Made by a program: the position numbers and the translations under genes. The notes under the pieces are model-generated. The model was not told the DNA's origin. It made no database searches and saw only the letters and a program-made list of their open reading frames with translations. This document shows positions 60,469 through 64,000 of a stretch of 64,000 nt of DNA, in pieces. Source of the stretch: JAJRQY01 sp965224435 (lineage in GTDB: Bacteria; Actinomycetota; Acidimicrobiia; Acidimicrobiales; SZUA-35); NCBI GenBank assembly GCA_965224435.1, contig OZ245048.1, positions 62,001 to 126,000 of the forward strand, read 5' to 3'. Positions within the stretch are counted from its first letter, which is position 1. Every line of letters begins with the position of its first letter.

Positions 60469-61176
60469 ATGGGCATCAACCACCGACTCAGCCGTGTCAG
60501 GCATACATCCAAGCGTGCACCTCGCCGTCGTTTACCGCTCTCTCCTTGGCTCGTTGGCGTTCTTGCGGTCGCCGGTGGGATTGCTGTTTCGATCGAGCCG
60601 GAAAACGCTGGGTCTCTTGGTGAGAGTTCTGGAGCGAGCGCGGCGGTCGACTCGACGCCTGATGTGGTTGTGGCCGTTGAGATGGTTGGCATGCCCGTCG
60701 ACTTGAGGGAGATCGCTGACTGGGCTGTCAGCCTGTTCGAGGAGGCTGGTCTCCATCTGCCTCCGATTCGCTTCGTTCATCACGGCGGAGTGACGGAGCC
60801 GTGCCAGGGGCGTGCGGGGACGCATCGCGAGATCGAAGGAGTGAGCGTGATTGAGATCTGTGTGACCGAGGTGGGCCGCCCCACACGAGTGATGGTCCTG
60901 CACGAGACGGCGCATGCGTGGGCTGCGGTCTCCGTCACGCCGGAGCGCAAAGTTGCATTCCAGGAACTGCGTGGTTGGACGCACTGGCGTGACTATGAGG
61001 CCGCACCGTGGCATGAGAACGGCACGGACCAGGCGGCCGAGATCATGGTCTGGGGGTTGATCGACGAGCCGTTGCGCATGGCTCGCATTTACCAGACGAG
61101 CTGTGCCGAACTCGAGGCGGGGTACCGGGTGCTCACCGGTGCCGACCCGCTTCATGGGCTGAGCGACTACTGCTGA
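60469..61176 (+). CDS. membrane-anchored HExxH metallopeptidase-like protein
   Basis: 235 residues. A basic N-terminus and one hydrophobic helix (about 24-42, PLSPWLVGVLAVAGGIAVSI) act as signal anchor. The extracytoplasmic part has VMVLHETAHAWAA (HETAH) and downstream DQAAEIMVWGL with a possible Glu third ligand. Cys in EPCQGR, IEICV, TSCAEL and the C-terminal DYC suggest disulphides. The start is the first ATG of the frame, without a clear ribosome-binding site. Last gene of the cluster; substrate unknown. Confidence 0.75.
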   Translation: MGINHRLSRVRHTSKRAPRRRLPLSPWLVGVLAVAGGIAVSIEPENAGSLGESSGASAAVDSTPDVVVAVEMVGMPVDLREIADWAVSLFEEAGLHLPPIRFVHHGGVTEPCQGRAGTHREIEGVSVIEICVTEVGRPTRVMVLHETAHAWAAVSVTPERKVAFQELRGWTHWRDYEAAPWHENGTDQAAEIMVWGLIDEPLRMARIYQTSCAELEAGYRVLTGADPLHGLSDYC

Positions 61177-61208
61177 GCGGCGTGGTCTTTGGCGTCTAGG
61201 GTTTCGTA

Positions 61209-61257
61209 TGGAGCGGGTACGGGGAATCGAACCCCGGTATTCAGCTTGGGAAGCTGG
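61209..61257 (-). pseudogene. 3' half of a tRNA-Gly(CCC) gene, probable attachment site
   Basis: Read on the minus strand: anticodon arm CAGC TTCCCAA GCTG (anticodon CCC), variable loop AATAC, T arm CGGGG TTCGATT CCCCG, acceptor strand TACCCGC, discriminator T and encoded CCA. The matching 5' strand GCGGGTA and a D arm are absent on the 5' side, so only the 3' half exists. Integrases that use tRNA 3' halves leave such fragments at the far end of the inserted element. Confidence 0.8.
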
Positions 61258-61373
61258 CCGTCGGGGCCGGTGATACGAGCGACTGACCGGCATTTATGCA
61301 GGTCAGCGGCAATTTCTGGAGGGAGTGGACTTGACCGCCGACCCCCGCTCGTGACCCGTGATCTCTGATGTTC

Positions 61374-61392
61374 TAGGCACGTTGTAGGCACG
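61374..61392. repeat. direct repeat TAGGCACG x2, 11 bp apart
   Basis: TAGGCACG at 61374-61381 and 61385-61392, starting 117 bp from the tRNA fragment. Short repeats on one helical turn beside a core site are typical of integrase arm-binding sites; chance is not excluded for a single pair. Confidence 0.45.
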
Positions 61393-61395
61393 GAC

Positions 61396-62052
61396 CTAAC
61401 GGTGTCTACCTTCTGTATGCACGAGGCGCCGCATCTCGTCGAGTTCTCTGGGTAACGCTTCCACCAGGCCCACCGTCGGGTGCCGAGGAAGTTGCGGATC
61501 AACCCCGGCAGCGAGCTCGAGGGCTCGCTTCGCCCAGGGTGCTGGATTACCCCCTGTCTGGTGCGCCACGCGAGCGTTGGCCATAGCGTGTCTGTAGAGC
61601 TGCGAGTTCCAAACCATTCCGCGCTCGAGTTCTGCTACCTCCCGAAGCTGGTCGGCCGCTTCGTGGTGTCTTCCGGCCTCGATCAGGACTTCAGCTAGCT
61701 CAAGCTCTGGAAGGCAAAGGCCGTTCCTCCGGTCGTCTGCCGTCTCGCTTGCCATCTTGAGGTGAGTCTCAGCCTGCGAGAGGTCGCCCGTTCGTCTGTA
61801 GGCGCGGCCAAGAAGTTCGTGACAGAACGGAACTTCGAGAAAGTGGTCATAGTCGGCCACGACACGCTGGAGTAAGGCAATCGCGACCGGCAGGGCAGTC
61901 AGATCACCTCGTTCCAGGAGCGTCGCGGCCTTGACTCGGAGGTATTGGGGTCGACTGGCTGTTCTCGCCCGTGCCAGTCGAGTCTCGAATTCCTCCATTG
62001 AGGAGGTGTCGAACTTGGGCTGGTGCGCCCAGTTCCGACTGCTACTTGGCAT
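61396..62052 (-). CDS. TPR-like helical protein
   Basis: 218 residues from the ATG at 62052, overlapping the upstream gene's end by 11 bp; the longer open frame only covers that gene. It is composed of repeated helical hairpins: LLQRVVADYDHFLEVPFCHELLGRAYRRTGDLSQAETHLKMA, LPELELAEVLIEAGRHHEAADQLREVA. No DNA-binding motif. Coupled to the crystallin-J1-like gene; a partner or chaperone role is a guess. Confidence 0.7.
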   Translation of the reverse strand: MPSSSRNWAHQPKFDTSSMEEFETRLARARTASRPQYLRVKAATLLERGDLTALPVAIALLQRVVADYDHFLEVPFCHELLGRAYRRTGDLSQAETHLKMASETADDRRNGLCLPELELAEVLIEAGRHHEAADQLREVAELERGMVWNSQLYRHAMANARVAHQTGGNPAPWAKRALELAAGVDPQLPRHPTVGLVEALPRELDEMRRLVHTEGRHR

Positions 62053-62413
62053 GATCTGCCACCCTTGGCCACGTCGAGACAATCTCGATGTTGCCGACGA
62101 TGTGGTCGTTGAAGGTTGCCAGTTCTTCGGATGGGATCCAGTATTCGAGACACTGCTCATCGCCGACCTGGTGCGTCTCGAATCGTGAAAGGTATTCGGC
62201 ATCAACACAGAAGCGAAGCACATAGCCGACGTTGCCATTGGCAGCATCCTTTGTGTTCCACTCCCTAGCGATACGGGTCGCGTGGGCCTCGTTGAGAACG
62301 GGGTAGAAGATTGGTTGCCAATCGAGACGCGATGGGAAGCGAAGCCATTCCGTGGCTTCGATGAGATCTAGTCCCGGTTGGCCTACGGGCCGATAGAGGG
62401 TTGTTAGAGCCAC
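62042..62413 (-). CDS. ADP-ribosylation/crystallin J1-like small protein
   Basis: 123 residues. The sequence TTLYRPVGQPGLDLIEATEWLRFPSRL followed by QPIFYPVLNEAHATRIAREWN and EYWIPSEELATFNDHIVGNIEIV resembles a group of small bacterial proteins commonly annotated under this name; whether they act on ADP-ribose is unproven. It overlaps the TPR gene downstream. Accessory-type gene on the element side of the tRNA fragment. Confidence 0.65.
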   Translation of the reverse strand: MALTTLYRPVGQPGLDLIEATEWLRFPSRLDWQPIFYPVLNEAHATRIAREWNTKDAANGNVGYVLRFCVDAEYLSRFETHQVGDEQCLEYWIPSEELATFNDHIVGNIEIVSTWPRVADHAK

Positions 62414-62474
62414 GCTTCCAGTATTGTCGGATGGATCGCCGTCTGCCTGTAATTATGCCTCCACCTAGTCTTGT

Positions 62475-62622
62475 CTACAGATAGGCGTCGAGGGCGTCTC
62501 GGATGACCTGGCTCTCGGTCTTGGCATCGGACTTGGTGCGGGTCTTGATGCGGTTGGGTGACCGTTAGGACGATGGAATCCCTGCGGCCTAGTTGGAGCT
62601 GATATGTCTCGCGGGCGAACCT
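62475..62622 (-). pseudogene. broken ribbon-helix-helix antitoxin gene
   Basis: One frame reads RETYQLQLGRRDSIVLTVT and then needs a frame change near 62555-62565 to continue as PNRIKTRTKSDAKTESQVIRDALDAYL and stop at 62475. The second part is a typical CopG/RHH ending. No start codon is visible upstream (a TGA precedes). Remnant of a toxin-antitoxin gene. Confidence 0.55.
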
Positions 62623-62645
62623 TCAAATGTGATTGACTAGGGAAC

Positions 62646-63239
62646 ATGGGTTTCGACGAGGAATGGGCAAGCGGAGCAGTGGAGGAGCTACGCCTGATGG
62701 GCGTTGAATTTGCTCCTGGGATGACGGGATCCGAGATTGACGAAATCGCCGCCGCTTCCGGTGCCCCTGTGCCAGCTGAGCTATCCATGTTCTTGATGAG
62801 CGGTGTTCCTATCGCTCCAAAATGGGCGCGATGGGTCGATGGGCCGGAGACAGTGCTCGCTACCTCTAGAGAGTGGATTAAGCGAGCGTTCGCTTTCGAT
62901 GTTGAGCAGAGCCAGTACTGGCATCCCTCGTTTGGAGAAAGACCGCAGGACCCGCGCGAAGCAGTCGAGATAGCCACTGATTTCGTAGCTGGGACACCTG
63001 CGCTCCTTCCGATCTACGCTCACCGGTTCCTGGCCACAGCCCCAGTTGATGGCCAGCGAGCGGTTCTCTCCGTTTGGCAGGCAGTGGATTCAATCTTCTA
63101 CGGCAATGACCTTGCCGACTACTTTGCCAATGAGTTCTCCGTTAGTCGTCCCTCGTGGAGCGCGACCGCACTGCCACGAGTGCCAGTGTGGGAGGACCTA
63201 TTTGATCTGTTCGGTCTGGACGACTCGATGATGCTCTAG
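62646..63239 (+). CDS. SUKH (SMI1/KNR4)-like protein
   Basis: 197 residues. The N-terminal stretch MTGSEIDEIAAASGAPVPAELSMFLMSG is the SMI1/KNR4 start, and PIYAHRFLATAPVDGQRAVLSVWQAVDSIFYGNDLADYFANEF is the second half commonly seen in this family. SUKH proteins are best known as immunity proteins for nuclease or deaminase toxins. No toxin gene is visible next to it; only the broken antitoxin precedes it. Confidence 0.72.
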   Translation: MGFDEEWASGAVEELRLMGVEFAPGMTGSEIDEIAAASGAPVPAELSMFLMSGVPIAPKWARWVDGPETVLATSREWIKRAFAFDVEQSQYWHPSFGERPQDPREAVEIATDFVAGTPALLPIYAHRFLATAPVDGQRAVLSVWQAVDSIFYGNDLADYFANEFSVSRPSWSATALPRVPVWEDLFDLFGLDDSMML

Positions 63240-63597
63240 GAGCCGCCGTGGACCTGCCCCCTGGACCAGGCGTCGAGGTGCGTCCAACCTGACTAGGCCG
63301 ATATCTGGCCAGCGTGTCCGCACCCCAACGATCTGAGAATTCGTTTTCCGTCGAGCAGTCGATTCTTGTCATCAACCGGCTTTGTGTCTGCGCGGTAGTA
63401 GGGGGTTCGACTGGTTGCTTGTCTCCCTCGCCTCTGGTCACGACCGGGCTTTCACTTCCGAGCGTACGTGCTGCCAGAGAACCGAGGAGTCTTGTTCGAT
63501 CAACCATGCCAGAGTTTCCATTGGGCCCGATACTCAACAATTGGCTCTGCATCCACGAATTTGAGCGTAGATGTCGAGTGCGCAGCAAGGATCGCCG
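63240..63597. other. gap without a recognisable gene
   Basis: 358 bp between the SUKH-like gene and the leftward gene at 63598. Open frames exist on both strands, but their products look like antisense of nothing recognisable and lack ribosome-binding sites. I see no tRNA, repeat or hairpin. Confidence 0.5.
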
Positions 63598-63981
63598 TCA
63601 ACTCTTCCGGCCAGACTTGTGTAGGGCGGTGTTTGCCCTGAATCGAAGACGTGCGCAGCGTTCAGTCACTTCTGGACCGGCACCGTCTGGGCACCCGCAG
63701 TGGGTCGCCAGCCATTTGAGGTCTTCTGTGTCAAGCCAGAGCGAAACGCGGCCTTTCTCTAGCACGGAGTGACCATCGGTTGGGGCGATGGCCGGTTCTT
63801 CCGAATCGATTGAGGGGCCTAGGGCATTGACCAAGCGTGGGATGTCTTGACGGGCGTTGGCGATGAAATCCAGGTCCTCTGGTCCGGCCGGGATCGCGCC
63901 CTTGAAGGTTGACATCGATATGTACATGTCAGGTGAGTCATCGTCGGAGCCCCCAGTCCTGATGAAGTCATCGCCACCCAT
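63598..63981 (-). CDS. hypothetical protein, possibly mobile-element encoded
   Basis: 127 residues from the ATG at 63981; the frame stays open to the window edge, so the true start may lie outside. Features: EDLDFIANARQDIPRLVNAL, reminiscent of actinophage and element proteins, and a C-terminal DLKWLATHCGCPDGAGPEVTERCARLRFRANTALHKSG with three Cys. No function assigned. Confidence 0.6.
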   Translation of the reverse strand: MGGDDFIRTGGSDDDSPDMYISMSTFKGAIPAGPEDLDFIANARQDIPRLVNALGPSIDSEEPAIAPTDGHSVLEKGRVSLWLDTEDLKWLATHCGCPDGAGPEVTERCARLRFRANTALHKSGRKS

Positions 63982-64000
63982 GTGGTCGCGGCCCTCAACG

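Noticed and set aside
4743..61176. Many long open frames opposite or inside the genes listed (for example opposite the glutamate dehydrogenase, gpmI and the SARP-kinase)
   Set aside because: Their products lack family motifs and ribosome-binding sites and follow the codon shadow of the real gene.
48963..61176. The whole GC-richer 49-61 kb stretch as one horizontally acquired island
   Set aside because: The impression is by eye only, and the tRNA-fragment orientation places the predicted element to the right of 61257, not to the left.
1..64000. CRISPR array, rRNA genes, intact insertion sequences, prophage structural genes
   Set aside because: Looked for on both strands; no regularly spaced repeats, rRNA-like blocks, transposases or integrases were seen inside the window.

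Overview
The window reads as chromosomal DNA of a high-GC Gram-positive (actinomycete) bacterium. The pointers are a CYP124/125-type P450, a deazaflavin(F420)-type nitroreductase, the 180-kDa NAD-glutamate dehydrogenase, a SARP/BTAD regulator, a LuxR-type LAL regulator and many TetR genes. Dense gene packing with GTG/TTG starts and stop-start overlaps fits. I would guess an aquatic or marine Acidimicrobiia-like lineage, but no rRNA or other decisive marker is present.

Layout. 0-9 kb: end of a P450 gene, a TetR gene, rlmG, then a tight leftward four-gene operon (TetR, flavin monooxygenase, nitrilase, molybdopterin oxidoreductase) behind a 13-bp-arm palindrome. 9-23 kb: housekeeping (gpmI, GGDEF/EAL protein, giant glutamate dehydrogenase, guanine deaminase, patatin, proline-racemase-family enzyme, tyrosine phosphatase). 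23-27 kb: three small divergent regulator/enzyme units, each with visible paired or triple dyad operators. 27-30.3 kb: an arsenic-type locus with a divergent ArsR, an ArsI-rhodanese fusion, an ACR3-like permease and an alpha/beta hydrolase with a two-CC tail. 30-42.8 kb: MarR/flavin-barrel pair, PEP-mutase-family enzyme, ECF-like pair, CDP-alcohol phosphotransferase plus phosphoethanolamine-methyltransferase-like gene, HxlR unit, CcdA/thioredoxin pair, a reductive-dehalogenase-like Fe-S protein overlapping a CoA ligase, and SCP2 plus glutamine-synthetase-like genes. 42.9-51.6 kb: a disordered acidic protein, a LAL regulator, an ECF/anti-sigma-like pair opposite a lipoprotein, and an acetyltransferase.

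52-61.2 kb, which by eye looks more GC-rich, is a signalling/envelope cluster. It has a secreted HExxH protein, a 1761-aa protein joining SARP DNA-binding, Ser/Thr kinase, STAND ATPase, one membrane helix and a beta-propeller, two lipoproteins sharing a C-terminal domain, and a membrane-anchored HExxH protein. A short motif with GTCAG-like repeats on an 11-bp grid, the spacing expected of SARP operators, lies before four of these genes, including the SARP gene itself.

61.2-64 kb: the 3' half of a tRNA-Gly(CCC) gene without its 5' half, next to 11-bp-spaced direct repeats. This marks a probable attachment site of an integrated element that would extend to the right. That side carries accessory-type genes (TPR protein, ADP-ribosylation/crystallin-J1-like protein, a broken ribbon-helix-helix antitoxin, a SUKH/SMI1-like protein).
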